Positions 27,516 to 36,519 of a stretch of DNA of 64,000 nucleotides are shown piece by piece. This DNA comes from Burkholderia latens (GTDB lineage: Bacteria; Pseudomonadota; Gammaproteobacteria; Burkholderiales; Burkholderiaceae). A program made the translations under genes and the position numbers. The notes under the pieces are model-generated. The model saw nothing but the letters and a program-made list of their open reading frames with translations. It did no database searches and was not told the origin of the DNA. The DNA lies in assembly GCF_001718795.1 (NCBI RefSeq), contig NZ_CP013435.1, positions 2,852,001 through 2,916,000 on the forward strand, in the 5' to 3' direction. The number at the start of each line of letters is the position of its first letter. Within the stretch, counting starts at the first letter, position 1.

Positions 27516-28277
27516 TCAGCTGCCCTTCGCGATGCGATCCTGGATATGCTGCGCACGGCTCGTCGACGACGGGTGCGAGCTCATCATCGAGCTCTTGCCG
27601 CCATCGAGCTGCGCGAGCTTCTGGAACGCGGTGACGAGGCCCTTCTGGTTCATGTTCTTCTGCTTCATCAGGTCGAACGAGTAGTCGTCGGCCGCGCTTT
27701 CCTGCGTCTGCGAGAACTGCGCGTTGATGAACTTCTCGGTGATGTCGCCGAGCTGCGAGCTCGTCAGCGCCGCAACGCCCGGCGAAGCCGCGCCGGCCGC
27801 GGTGCGCGCCGCGCTCACCGCGTACGCCGTCTGCATCGCCTTCTTCGAATGACCCAGTGCGACGTGGCCCATTTCATGACCGATCACGCCACGCAGTTCG
27901 TCGTCGTTCATCATGTCCATCAGGCCGCTGTACACGCGCACGCAGCCGTTGCCCATCGCCCACGCGTTCACGTCCTTGGTCAGATAGACCTTGTAGTTGA
28001 TCTTCTGGCCGTTCAGCGTCATGTCGCCGAAGCCCTTCATCACCTTCGTCAGGCGCTTCGCATACGCGCTGTTCGGCGCCGCGATCTTCGATTCCGCATC
28101 GCTCGCCTTGCACGAGTCGTTCGACAGTGCCGCGATGTCGCTGTCCGACAGCGTCGCTGCCTTGAACAGGTTGGTCCCCGCCGACGTGAGGCTGTTCGCG
28201 TCGAGATTCTGCACGCCGCCGCATGCGCTCAACAGGAACGCCATGCCACACGCTGCCGCCGCTTTCTTGATATGCAT
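27516..28277 (-). CDS. M48-family zinc metallopeptidase lipoprotein
   Basis: The 253-residue product starts at MHIKKAAAACGMAFLLSACGG (ATG 28277, GAGGG site). The lipobox is LSAC, giving a mature lipoprotein from Cys19. The catalytic motif VIGHEMGHVALGHSKKA (HEXXH at about residues 133-137) places it in peptidase family M48, and the third zinc ligand is probably in the helix SAADDYSFDLM. It resembles E. coli LoiP (YggG) in length and layout; such proteins act at the outer membrane as quality-control peptidases. It is a single gene with its own terminator. Confidence 0.92.
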   Translation of the reverse strand: MHIKKAAAACGMAFLLSACGGVQNLDANSLTSAGTNLFKAATLSDSDIAALSNDSCKASDAESKIAAPNSAYAKRLTKVMKGFGDMTLNGQKINYKVYLTKDVNAWAMGNGCVRVYSGLMDMMNDDELRGVIGHEMGHVALGHSKKAMQTAYAVSAARTAAGAASPGVAALTSSQLGDITEKFINAQFSQTQESAADDYSFDLMKQKNMNQKGLVTAFQKLAQLDGGKSSMMSSHPSSTSRAQHIQDRIAKGS

Positions 28278-28416
28278 CCCGGATCCCTCGGTAGTTAGTA
28301 TTTGGGAGCGGCGATTTTGCATAATCCGGCAGAAAATTACCAGATGTTTACATCGCATGACATGCTGATTGTTTAGCGAATCGTAATGAACGAAGATATT
28401 GCTTCGCGGACCGGCA

Positions 28417-28737
28417 ATGAACCGGCAATCAGTCGCCGTGTCCGGGCAAGCGGCTGAAAGGGGAACGCGACCGCCGCGTGAGCCTGCGCGCCCGCGCGTG
28501 GGCTATCTGGCGAGCATGCGCGACGTCGACGCATTCGTCGATCGACTCGACGCGTTCGCGCTGCCGCTGACCGTCGACGCCGAACGCGTCGGCGGCGACG
28601 ACCGCCCGGTGCTGTACGGCTTCGCGCTGCGCTGCGGCGAGCGCGTGCTGTTCAGCGGCCGCGCCGCGGTGATGCTCGACGCATCGGCCGCCGGCGCATT
28701 CGTTCCGCCGCCTGCCGGGCGCGCGGAGCCTCGATGA
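28417..28737 (+). CDS. Small protein with a hotdog-like segment
   Basis: The 106-residue product is not firmly recognised. Its middle and C-terminal part, YLASMRDVDAFVDRLDAF and LYGFALRCGERVLFSGRAAVML, resembles the last strands of hotdog-fold acyl-thioester dehydratases, but the central helix and catalytic residues of a full domain are missing. The first 35 residues are Arg/Pro-rich and may be poorly folded. Codon use is strongly GC3-biased, as in real genes here. It sits in front of a small exported protein by 22 bp. Function unknown. Confidence 0.5.
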   Translation: MNRQSVAVSGQAAERGTRPPREPARPRVGYLASMRDVDAFVDRLDAFALPLTVDAERVGGDDRPVLYGFALRCGERVLFSGRAAVMLDASAAGAFVPPPAGRAEPR

Positions 28738-28759
28738 ATCAACCCAGGAAAGCCAGGTC

Positions 28760-29062
28760 GTGAAAGCACGTCAGTTCATTCGCACCGCGTTCGTTCTCGC
28801 GCTGATCAGCCCGATCGCGCACGCGGACATGTCGGACATGTCGGAAGTGAAGCAGGACATCAAGCGAGACTCGAAGGAAGCCGCGCACAAGACCGGCGAA
28901 GCCGCGCGCAGCTTCGGCCATGCGACCGCGAGCGCTGCAAAGGCGGTCGGGCACGGTATCGCGCATGCATCGCGTGAGGGCTGGGATGCCACCAAACGCA
29001 CGACGAAGCGGATCTTTCACAAGAACGATTCGGGCGACGGCACGCAGAAGCGCAACGATTGA
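28760..29062 (+). CDS. Small exported helical protein of unknown function
   Basis: The 100-residue product begins at a GTG (28760) with AGGAAAG upstream. Residues 1-22 are a clear signal peptide (MKARQFIRTAFVLALISPIA, then HA before the cut). The mature part is a Lys/Ala/His-rich amphipathic helix region (VKQDIKRDSKEAAHKTGEAA, ASAAKAVGHGIAHASREGW), like small periplasmic stress-type proteins. It is probably periplasmic and may be partly disordered. No family was recognised. The neighbouring small genes on both sides are also of unknown role. Confidence 0.65.
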   Translation: MKARQFIRTAFVLALISPIAHADMSDMSEVKQDIKRDSKEAAHKTGEAARSFGHATASAAKAVGHGIAHASREGWDATKRTTKRIFHKNDSGDGTQKRND

Positions 29063-29141
29063 GCGTGAAGGTCCCGCGCTCCGCAAGCGGATGCGCGGGA
29101 TGCGGCACGACGCCGAACGCGCGGCTGCCGCGCCGCCGGCG

Positions 29142-29345
29142 TCATCGCGCGCTGCCGCCACGCGTCCCACGCGCGGGCCCGCGCGCAAGGCGCTTGCCGT
29201 ACGCGATGAACCAGCAATCGCGATGGTCGAAGTTGCGCAACAGTCGCGCGCGACGCCGCTCGAGCCAGTGAAGCGCGATCGCCATCGTCAACGCGACGGC
29301 CAGCGCCGAGCCGCCGATCGCGAGTCCCATCCAGGTTTCACCCAT
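29142..29345 (-). CDS. Small single-pass membrane protein
   Basis: The 67-residue product has a GGAGG site four bases before its ATG (29345). Residues 5-27 form one membrane helix (MGLAIGGSALAVALTMAIAL), followed by a basic stretch LERRRARLLRN and then DCWFIAYGKRLARG. The charge pattern predicts a cytoplasmic C-terminus. No family was recognised. The good ribosome site and coherent topology support a real gene despite its size. Confidence 0.55.
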   Translation of the reverse strand: MGETWMGLAIGGSALAVALTMAIALHWLERRRARLLRNFDHRDCWFIAYGKRLARGPARGTRGGSAR

Positions 29346-29538
29346 GCCGCCTCCGGAATGCGAAGCCGGTGCGGCGCGCGTGCAGCGGTTGCCTGGCCGT
29401 AGCGCGGGGCGAATTTGCCTGCCGCGTGCGCGGCAAACCGGCGCCGCGCTCCGTCACCGCGCACGCGCGCCGCTCCGGCGCTCGATACAGCGGGAGCACG
29501 GCCCGGACACGCGCAAGCGCCGCCCGGGCCGCTGCGCT

Positions 29539-30282
29539 TCAGCACATGTGCTGGCCGCCGTTGATCGCGATGTTGGAGCCCGTCACGAAGCCGGCATCCT
29601 CCGAGCACAGAAACGCGATCAGCGCGGCGACTTCCTCCGGTCGACCGAGCCGGCCCGCCGGAATCTGCGGCAGGATCTTCGTGTCGAGGATGTCCTGCGG
29701 AATCGCAGTCACCATCTTCGTCGCGAGGTAGCCAGGCGACACGGTGTTCACCGTCACGCCCTTGCGCGCAATTTCGAGCGCGAGCGATTTCGTGAAACCG
29801 TGCATGCCGGCTTTCGCGGCCGCGTAGTTGGTCTGGCCGACCGAGCCCTTCGAGCCGTTGACCGACGCGATGTTGACGATGCGTCCCCAGCCGCGCTCGA
29901 CCATGCCGTCGCACACCTGCTTCGTCATGTTGAACACGGAATCGAGATTGGTGCGGATCACCGCATCCCAGTTGACCTTGTCGAGCTTGCGCAACGTCAT
30001 GTCGCGCGTGATGCCCGCGTTGTTCACGAGGATATCGATCGGGCCGACGTCCCGGACGATCTTCTCGATGCATTGCTGGCAGGAATCGTAATCGGCCACG
30101 TCCACCGGATATGCGCGGAATTCGCGGCCGGCCGCATGCATCTCGGTCAGCCAGCGATCGGCGCCGGTATTGTTCGGCGAATACGTGACGACGACCCGGT
30201 GGCCAGCATCGCTCAACCGGATGCTGATCGCTTCGCCCAGACCGCCCATCCCGCCCGTCACAACTGCAATTCGCTTAGTCAT
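29539..30282 (-). CDS. phaB: Acetoacetyl-CoA reductase (PhaB-type short-chain dehydrogenase)
   Basis: The 247-residue product is a classical SDR. It has the cofactor loop TGGMGGLGEAI near residues 9-19, NNAG, the catalytic serine in NIASVNGSKG, and YAAAKAG with the catalytic Tyr-Lys pair (about residues 152 and 156). Strong similarity to PhaB proteins is visible in RNVDWD-like KVNWDAVIRTNLDSVFNMTKQV. The reaction is reduction of acetoacetyl-CoA to (R)-3-hydroxybutyryl-CoA with NADPH. The ATG at 30282 was chosen over a TTG 18 bp upstream. It lies about 220 bp downstream of the thiolase gene, but no PHA synthase is in the window. Confidence 0.93.
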   Translation of the reverse strand: MTKRIAVVTGGMGGLGEAISIRLSDAGHRVVVTYSPNNTGADRWLTEMHAAGREFRAYPVDVADYDSCQQCIEKIVRDVGPIDILVNNAGITRDMTLRKLDKVNWDAVIRTNLDSVFNMTKQVCDGMVERGWGRIVNIASVNGSKGSVGQTNYAAAKAGMHGFTKSLALEIARKGVTVNTVSPGYLATKMVTAIPQDILDTKILPQIPAGRLGRPEEVAALIAFLCSEDAGFVTGSNIAINGGQHMC

Positions 30283-30499
30283 CCTATTATTCACCGGCAA
30301 GTAAATTAATCAATGATGCGAAGCGGCGGCACTGCTGATGCCGCCGGCTCCGCCGCTGCGACGCGCTCCGCCCGCCACGCGGACGCGGCGCGCATCGGAA
30401 CATCACGCTTGTTGTTCGCAGCTTGTCCCGCGCGAAGCGCACTTCGCGCGTGTGCGGCGCAGGTTGGCGCCGCACGCGTGCATGACCTTCAGAACCCGC

Positions 30500-31681
30500 T
30501 CAGTCGCGCTCGACCGCGAGCGCGACGCCCATCCCGCCGCCGATGCACAGCGACGCCAACCCGCGCTTCGCGTCGCGCTTGACCATCTCGTGCAGCAGCG
30601 TCACCAGGATCCGGCAGCCCGACGCGCCGATCGGGTGGCCGATCGCGATCGCCCCGCCGTTCACGTTCACCTTCGACGTGTCCCAGCCCATCTGCTTGTG
30701 CACCGCCAGCGCCTGCGCCGCGAACGCTTCGTTGATTTCCATCAGATCCAGGTCGCCCGGCGTCCAGCCCGCGCGCTCCAGCGCACGGCGCGACGCCGGC
30801 ACCGGGCCCATGCCCATCACGCTCGGATCCACGCCCGCGTTCGCGTACGCCTTGATCCGCGCAAGCGGCGTCAGACCCAGCGCCGCCGCCTTCTGCGCCG
30901 ACATCACCAGCACCGCCGCCGCGCCGTCGTTCAGCCCCGACGCGTTCGCCGCCGTCACCGACCCGTCCTTCGCGAACGCCGGCTTCAACCCCGCCAGCGA
31001 TTCTGCCGTCACGCCGTGGCGCACGAATTCGTCGGTCGCGAATTGCACCGGCTCGCCCTTGCGCTGCGGAATCGCCACCGGCACGATCTCGTCGTTGAAA
31101 CGGCCGGCCTTCTGCGCGGCTTCCGCCTTGTTCTGCGACAGCGCCGCGAACGCGTCCTGCTCCTCGCGCGTGATCCCGTATTCCTTCGCAACGTTCTCCG
31201 CGGTGATCCCCATGTGGTACTGGTTGTACACGTCCCACAACCCGTCGACGATCATCGTGTCGACCAGCTTCGCATCACCCATCCGGAAGCCGTCGCGCGA
31301 GCCCGGCAGCACGTGCGGCGCCGCGCTCATGTTTTCCTGGCCGCCGGCGATCACGATCTCCGCATCGCCCGCGATGATCGCGTTCGCCGCGAGCATCACG
31401 GCCTTCAGGCCCGAACCGCACACCTTGTTGATCGTCATGCCCGGCACCGCATTCGGCAGGCCGGCCTTGATCAGCGACTGGCGCGCCGGGTTCTGCCCGG
31501 AGCCCGCCGTCAGCACCTGGCCCATGATCACTTCGCTCACCTGGTCGGGCTTCACGCCCGCACGCTCCAGCACCGCACGAATCACCGTCGCGCCCAGCTC
31601 CGGTGCCGCAACCTTCGCGAGCGAGCCGCCGAATTTGCCGACCGCGGTCCGCGCGGCCGATACGATCACTACGTCCGTCAT
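30500..31681 (-). CDS. phaA: Acetyl-CoA C-acetyltransferase (PhaA-type thiolase)
   Basis: The 393-residue product is a biosynthetic-type thiolase. The acyl-accepting cysteine is C88 in [11 protein letters not shown]. The C-terminal motifs are [12 protein letters not shown] with the active-site His and [14 protein letters not shown] with the second cysteine near residue 378. The start [12 protein letters not shown] has CAGGAAC upstream. It condenses two acetyl-CoA to acetoacetyl-CoA, feeding PhaB. The same family also covers BktB and catabolic thiolases, so a role in PHB synthesis rests on the neighbours: phaB downstream and the phasin gene upstream, all on the minus strand. Confidence 0.93.
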   Translation of the reverse strand: MTDVVIVSAARTAVGKFGGSLAKVAAPELGATVIRAVLERAGVKPDQVSEVIMGQVLTAGSGQNPARQSLIKAGLPNAVPGMTINKVCGSGLKAVMLAANAIIAGDAEIVIAGGQENMSAAPHVLPGSRDGFRMGDAKLVDTMIVDGLWDVYNQYHMGITAENVAKEYGITREEQDAFAALSQNKAEAAQKAGRFNDEIVPVAIPQRKGEPVQFATDEFVRHGVTAESLAGLKPAFAKDGSVTAANASGLNDGAAAVLVMSAQKAAALGLTPLARIKAYANAGVDPSVMGMGPVPASRRALERAGWTPGDLDLMEINEAFAAQALAVHKQMGWDTSKVNVNGGAIAIGHPIGASGCRILVTLLHEMVKRDAKRGLASLCIGGGMGVALAVERD

Positions 31682-31928
31682 GTTCTGTTCCTGCATTGAA
31701 GTCAGTGGGTCGATCCGTGTGCGTGCCCGAACCGGACGGCGCAGATGCGCCGCGCGGCCGGGAATGCGGAGGAACGGCCGCACGCTTGCGCGCGCGACGC
31801 CTCCGCACGATCGGGCCGCGGCCGGTCACGCTGGGCCGGCGGGCGCTTCATCGATCGTCGCGTGGCACACGCGGCAATCGGCGCCCGCCCGCGCCGCTTT
31901 CGGTCGTGTCGTGTCGCGTGAATCGCGC

Positions 31929-32510
31929 TCAGGCCGCCGTGTCGCGCGAAGCCGCTTCCTTGCGCGCGGCGGCGGCCGTCTGCCTGGCGCTGCGCGCCGT
32001 CGTTTCGGTGACCGCGTCGAAACCGCTTTGCGCGGCCTCGATCGCCTGCCCGGTCGCGGCGCGCATTGAATCGGCCGCGGCAGTCGCCGCGGTCAGCGCC
32101 GAGTTGAGCGCGGCGACCACGGCGCCCGAACCGGCGGGCGCATGCTTCGTCAGCTCACCGACCACGTCCTTCACGCGCTTGTCCGTCTGCTCGTACTGAG
32201 CCTGCGCGACCTTCGCCCATTCGGCCTGCGTGGACACCGCGATGTCGAACAAATGGCGGCCGTAAGCGACGGCCTTGCCGGCAGCTTCCTGCGGCGCGGC
32301 AACCTGCTGCGCGAAACTCGCGACCGGGTTGTTCGCATTGAACGCGTTCTTCAGCTTGTCCTCGTATTCCTCGAGCGCCGTCTTGGCCGCTTGCAGGTTG
32401 AGTTCAACCACGGCTTCGAAGCCATTGATTGCCGGACGGGCGATCGCGAACCACGCGGCAATGCCGGACTGGTAATCGGCGGCGAATTTTTCGGGGGCAA
32501 ATACGGACAT
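31929..32510 (-). CDS. phaP: Phasin (PHA granule-associated protein)
   Basis: The 193-residue product matches Burkholderia-type PhaP. The N-terminus MSVFAPEKFAADYQSGIAAW leads into helical repeats (NGFEAVVELNLQAAKTALEE, VAYGRHLFDIAVSTQAEW), ending in an Ala/Arg-rich tail like those of PhaF- or PhaM-type proteins that can touch DNA. Phasins coat polyhydroxyalkanoate granules and control their size and number. It is transcribed towards the thiolase gene with 247 bp between. An AT-rich region upstream (32511-32961) should hold the promoter and any PhaR-type control site. Confidence 0.93.
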   Translation of the reverse strand: MSVFAPEKFAADYQSGIAAWFAIARPAINGFEAVVELNLQAAKTALEEYEDKLKNAFNANNPVASFAQQVAAPQEAAGKAVAYGRHLFDIAVSTQAEWAKVAQAQYEQTDKRVKDVVGELTKHAPAGSGAVVAALNSALTAATAAADSMRAATGQAIEAAQSGFDAVTETTARSARQTAAAARKEAASRDTAA

Positions 32511-32961
32511 CGGTCACGCTCCTGTTAGCAATGCGAGAGATAACGTAAAGAAAATCGAAGTCGGATCGTGGTCCGCTTCCTTATTCGCCACCCGCAAATC
32601 GATTGAATGCGAGAAGTCGAGGAAGGTCATTCTAGAGGCATTGATTGTGAATTAAATTGAATTAATGCTAGGTGAAAACCCTTATATGCCGTTCCGGCTG
32701 GCGGAGGGCCGAAACAGCATGTGTTCCAACTTCGCGCCTAAGACTTGATTCTCAAAGGTTTTTACTTTTTTACGGGATCGCGCACCCGGTCCGGACGCAA
32801 CATTTACCCCGTCATTATTTCCGCTATTGGAATACAGTCATGTACGTATTACGCGCAGAGGATTCGGGGGAAATCGTTTTTTAGAGTGCTGAAATCGTTA
32901 TCGGTATTATCAATAACCGATTTAATAATCGCACGAATTGCGGCTTGCGCCGTGGAAGCGT
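32511..32961. other. AT-rich intergenic region between phaP and parA
   Basis: These 451 bp are far richer in A and T than the rest of the window (for example ATTAAATTGAATTAATGC near 32650 and TTATCGGTATTATCAATAAC near 32900). They contain an ATCGGT/ACCGAT dyad near 32898-32919 and the 11-mer GAAAACCCTTA (32674-32684). The short frames present have no ribosome site and no recognisable protein. It probably serves as promoter and operator DNA for phaP. Confidence 0.55.
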
Positions 32962-33729
32962 TCAGCCCGCCGCCAATTCGCGATGCAACGCGAGAAACTC
33001 CTGCGCGAGCTTGTGCGCCGGCTCCAGATGGATGACCGGCTTCGACTGCTGATGCGACTCGCGAATCTTCACCGACGCCGACAGCCGCGACTCGAGCACC
33101 CGCAGCCCTTCGTCGACGAGTTCGTCGACCGGCCGCTGCGGCAGGCTCGCACGCGGCTGGAACTGGTTGATGACGATCCCTTCGACTTCGAGTGCCGCGT
33201 TGTGGTCCTGCTGGATCTCCTTCACGTTCTCGAGCAGCGTGTAAAGCGCGCGGCGCGAGAAGTCGTCGCAGTCGAACGGAATCAGGCAGCGCTCGACCGC
33301 GATCAGCGCCGAGCGCGTGTAGAAGTTCAGCGCGGGCGGCGTGTCGATGTAGACGGCATCGTATGCATCGAGCTCGTTCAGCGCGTCTCGCAGCTTGTAG
33401 ATCTTGTAGCGCGACTCGAGCTTGCCGTGCAGCGTGTCGAGGTCCGGATGCGCGGGCATCACGTCGAGGCCGTCGAATGGCGTCGGATGGATGAACGATG
33501 CGACGTCGACCGGCCGGAAGTTGAACGTCAGCGCCGTCTCGAAAAAGTCGGCCACGCCCGGCTGCGCGTCGGTCGCCCGGTCGCCGAGCAAGTAGCGCGT
33601 GGAGTTCGCTTGCGCGTCGAGATCGATCACGAGCGTGCGCAGCCCTTCGTGCGCGCTGATCGCCGCCAGGTTGCAGACGATGGTCGACTTGCCCACGCCG
33701 CCCTTCTGGTTGAATACGACCCGCCGCAT
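32962..33729 (-). CDS. ParA-family ATPase without a ParB partner
   Basis: The 255-residue product has the deviant Walker A motif KGGVGKST at residues 9-16 including the signature first lysine, the switch region DLDAQANSTRYL near 38-49, and AVYIDTPPALN near 123-133. It lacks a DNA-binding N-terminal extension, as in small ParA/McdA/MinD-type positioning ATPases. No ParB gene is adjacent; downstream lies the phasin gene and then the PHB genes. Orphan ParAs position cargo such as carboxysomes, chemoreceptors or plasmids on the nucleoid. A role in spreading PHA granules is a plausible but untested guess. Confidence 0.9.
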   Translation of the reverse strand: MRRVVFNQKGGVGKSTIVCNLAAISAHEGLRTLVIDLDAQANSTRYLLGDRATDAQPGVADFFETALTFNFRPVDVASFIHPTPFDGLDVMPAHPDLDTLHGKLESRYKIYKLRDALNELDAYDAVYIDTPPALNFYTRSALIAVERCLIPFDCDDFSRRALYTLLENVKEIQQDHNAALEVEGIVINQFQPRASLPQRPVDELVDEGLRVLESRLSASVKIRESHQQSKPVIHLEPAHKLAQEFLALHRELAAG

Positions 33730-33888
33730 TGCGTCTCCTTCGCTCGAAATGCCGAAAGAATCAGCTTAGCCGGTCAATCGTGGCGGCCGCATGACATCGG
33801 TCAGATATGCGTTCCGATGCGGAAATGGGTGCAGTGAAGAGCAATGACGTCGGGCCCCGCGCACGACAAGCGCCGAAAAAAGGTGCCA

Positions 33889-33919
33889 TGTTGCGGCGCA
33901 ACATTGTTGCAGTTAAAAT
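33889..33919 (+). promoter_or_regulatory. Predicted promoter with overlapping inverted repeat
   Basis: TTGCGG (33891-33896), 17 bases, then TAAAAT (33914-33919) fits a sigma-70 promoter for the small gene at 33958. The dyad TGTTGC-GGC-GCAACA (33889-33903) covers the -35 box, so a repressor could act here. Confidence 0.55.
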
Positions 33920-33957
33920 ACGGGAAAACCCTTAGTCAAGCCTGTAAAGGAGTGGTT

Positions 33958-34182
33958 GTGTACCCCGTATTTTCGTTCCTGATGGATCTGCTGCCGGGCC
34001 GCCGTGCAGGTTCGTTCTCGCCCGCCGCAAAAGTTAACCGTGTCACGTTTACGGGCGCTGTGGATCGCAGCGACGGCGTGATCCTGTCGATTCACGGCGG
34101 CGACGCGCTGGTCCGTTGGCCGAAGGGCGGGAAATCGGTCGAGCGCGTCAGCAATCTCGTTGCGATCGTGACGGAAGCGTAA
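33958..34182 (+). CDS. Small protein of unknown function
   Basis: The 74-residue product starts at a GTG (33958) with AAAGGAG 5 bases upstream. Its sequence (YPVFSFLMDLLPGRRAGSF, then FTGAVDRSDGVILSIHGGDA and VRWPKGGKSVERVSNLVAI) predicts a mostly beta fold with a short amphipathic N-terminus. No family was recognised. The clear promoter, operator-like dyad and ribosome site argue that it is real. It is divergent from parA, separated by 228 bp. Confidence 0.6.
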   Translation: MYPVFSFLMDLLPGRRAGSFSPAAKVNRVTFTGAVDRSDGVILSIHGGDALVRWPKGGKSVERVSNLVAIVTEA

Positions 34183-34347
34183 CGGGTTTCGTTTTTTCGG
34201 GCCATCCGAAACGGGCGGCCAGCGGACGATCCCGCCGGCCTGCGCTGCCGCGGAGAGCCCTCAAGTCTGCGCCGCCCGGCGGCGCCGTCGACGTGCACGC
34301 CCCCGTCCCCACGCACAACGGTTGGGGCCCGATCGAACGACGCGTAA

Positions 34348-34369
34348 ACGAAAAAAGACCCGAAGGTCC
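34348..34369 (-). terminator. Terminator after ssb
   Basis: Read on the minus strand, GACC-TTCG-GGTC (34357-34368) with a stable UUCG-type loop is followed by six T (34351-34356). The stem is short, but the tetraloop and T run are typical. It lies about 70 bp past the ssb stop codon. Confidence 0.65.
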
Positions 34370-34434
34370 ACGCTGAACTACTGATTCTGCGTAGACGTTC
34401 GGGCCTGTCGTTTCGGCAGGAACCGACGTTGGGC

Positions 34435-34989
34435 TTAGAACGGAATATCGTCGTCCATCTCGTCGAAGCCGCCGCCTGCCGGCGCGCTCGGACGGCTCTG
34501 GCCGCCGCCTGCACCGCCCCGTGCGGCGCCGCCGGCACGCCCGCCGCCACCGCCGCGTTCCATCTGCTCGCCGCCGCGGCCGCCGCCGCCGCCACCGCCA
34601 TAGCCGCCGCCGTAACCGCCCTCGTCACCACCGCCACCGCCGCCGCCCGAACCGCCGCGGCCGCCCAGCATCTGCATCTGGTCGGCGACGATCTCGGTCG
34701 AATAGCGATCCTGGCCGTCCTGGCCCTGCCACTTGCGCGTGCGGATGCGGCCTTCGATATAGACCGACGAACCCTTCTTCAGGTATTCGCTGACGATCTC
34801 GGCCAGACGGCCGAAAAACGCGACGCGGTGCCACTCGGTCATTTCCTTGAAATCGCCGCTCGCCTTGTCCTTGTAGCGGTCGGTGGTCGCGAGACGGATG
34901 TTCGCAACCGCGTCGCCGCTCGGCAGGTAACGGACTTCAGGATCGGCGCCGAGATTGCCGACGAGGATGACCTTGTTGACGGATGCCAT
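34435..34989 (-). CDS. ssb: Single-stranded DNA-binding protein
   Basis: The 184-residue product has the OB fold in residues 1-110 ([50 protein letters not shown]), then a very Gly-rich linker (about 113-170), and ends in the acidic tip MDDDIPF that recruits repair and replication partners. It binds single-stranded DNA as a tetramer. It lies downstream of the MFS gene and close to divergent uvrA, an order kept in many proteobacteria. The Gly-rich linker is longer than in E. coli but normal for this group. Confidence 0.97.
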   Translation of the reverse strand: MASVNKVILVGNLGADPEVRYLPSGDAVANIRLATTDRYKDKASGDFKEMTEWHRVAFFGRLAEIVSEYLKKGSSVYIEGRIRTRKWQGQDGQDRYSTEIVADQMQMLGGRGGSGGGGGGGDEGGYGGGYGGGGGGGRGGEQMERGGGGGRAGGAARGGAGGGQSRPSAPAGGGFDEMDDDIPF

Positions 34990-35093
34990 GTGTTTCTCCA
35001 GTAAATTCGATGCCGGGCCGCCCGCGAATGTCGCCGGAGCAGCCCGCCGGGCAAGCCCGCAAGCGTCGCCGCTTGCGCGCCCGAAAAGTGAGT

Positions 35094-36281
35094 TCAGGCC
35101 TTGCGCGGCGGCGCTTTCATGCTGGCCGCGATTATAAGCCACGCCGCGACGAGCCCCGAGCATGCATAGAAGACGGTGTTCGCGCCGCCGTGCTTCAACA
35201 GCCAGCCGCCCACGATGCCGCCGAGCGCGAGCCCGACCGATTGCGTGGTGTTGTAAACGCCCGTGGCCGCACCCTTGCGCGAACCTGGCGCGAGCTTCGA
35301 CACGAGCGACGGCTGCGACGCTTCCAGGATGTTGAAGCCGAGGAAGTACACGAACAGGATCGCAGCCACAATCAGGATGGTATGCGGTGCGCTGCCGAGC
35401 AACAATTGGCCGATCAGGATAGCCAGAATGCCGCCGAGCAGCACCGGCTTCATCTTGCCCCGTTTCTCCGCGACGATGATCGCCGGAACCATCATCACGA
35501 ACGCGAGCCCCATTACCGGCAGGTACACCTTCCAGTGCGCGGCGACCGGCAGCCCGCCGTCGACCAGCAGGCGCGGCACGACGAGGAACAGCGCGGTCTG
35601 CGTCGCGTGCAGTACGAGCACGCCGAAGTTCAGGCGCAGCAACTCGCCGTTGTGCAGCACTTCGGCAAACGGCGCCGGCACATGCACGGGCTTCGCCGCG
35701 TCGGGCACGATCCACACCACGACGCCGATCGCGAGGATCGACAGCACGCCGACAATCGCGAACAGCCCGCTCATCCCGACCCAGTGGAACACGATCGGCG
35801 CGCCGACGATCGCGACCGCGAACGATACGCCGATCGATCCGCCGACCATCGCCATCGCCTTCGTGCGGTTCTGCTCGGAGGTCAGGTCCGCGATGAACGC
35901 GAGCACCGCGGACGATACGGCGCCCATCCCCTGGATCACGCGGCCGACGATGATCCACGTGATGTCGTGCGCGAACGCGGCGACGAAGCTGCCGAGCGCG
36001 AAGATCAGCAGCCCCGTCGCGATCACGGGCTTGCGGCCGAACTTGTCCGACGCCCACCCGTAGAAGATGTACAGCAGCGATTGCGTGACGCCGTAGGCCC
36101 CGAGGGCGATCCCGACGAGCAGCACGTTGTCGCCGCCCGGAATGGTTTTCGCGTAGACCGAGAACACCGGCATGATCATGAAAAGGCCGAGCATGCGCAG
36201 CGCGAAGATCGCCGCGAGCGACGTGGTCGCGCGCAGTTCGGGCGCGCTCATGCGGGAAGACGTGGCGGACGGATTGGACAT
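35094..36281 (-). CDS. MFS transporter
   Basis: The 395-residue product has 12 predicted membrane helices. MFS motif A is seen as [13 protein letters not shown] near residues 75-87, and [20 protein letters not shown] in helix 4 fits the drug:H+ antiporter-1 pattern. The substrate is unknown. The gene sits between ssb and uvrA, divergent from uvrA, a conserved location in betaproteobacteria and many others. Start ATG 36281 has no strong ribosome site, but the conserved sequence begins about 15 residues in. A downstream Met at residue 11 is possible. Confidence 0.88.
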   Translation of the reverse strand: MSNPSATSSRMSAPELRATTSLAAIFALRMLGLFMIMPVFSVYAKTIPGGDNVLLVGIALGAYGVTQSLLYIFYGWASDKFGRKPVIATGLLIFALGSFVAAFAHDITWIIVGRVIQGMGAVSSAVLAFIADLTSEQNRTKAMAMVGGSIGVSFAVAIVGAPIVFHWVGMSGLFAIVGVLSILAIGVVVWIVPDAAKPVHVPAPFAEVLHNGELLRLNFGVLVLHATQTALFLVVPRLLVDGGLPVAAHWKVYLPVMGLAFVMMVPAIIVAEKRGKMKPVLLGGILAILIGQLLLGSAPHTILIVAAILFVYFLGFNILEASQPSLVSKLAPGSRKGAATGVYNTTQSVGLALGGIVGGWLLKHGGANTVFYACSGLVAAWLIIAASMKAPPRKA

Positions 36282-36519
36282 CGGGAATGAATTTCGAATG
36301 ATCGGAATGTCCGCCCGACGGCGGGCGGCGGAAGATCAGGGCCACCGGCGCGGGGGGGCGTGGCAGGCGCTTCCCGGCGTGCTTGCCGGCACGCGGTGCC
36401 GGCGGCCCGCAGGCCGCCTCGGGCCGGGCGGCGCGGCCGCTTTTCGCCGGCGTGCGCGCCGCGTTGCTGCCAGCTGCTGCAAAGGCTGGGGGCCCCCAAC
36501 GACGGCCTCGAAAAGCCGT

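Noticed and set aside
32672..32884. 70-codon frame in the AT-rich phaP-parA gap
   Set aside because: Starts at a GTG inside the GAAAACCCTTA repeat context with no ribosome site; product not recognisable.
34530..34650. Gly-codon repeat tract in ssb as a possible tandem-repeat element
   Set aside because: It is the normal Gly-rich SSB linker and not an independent repeat.
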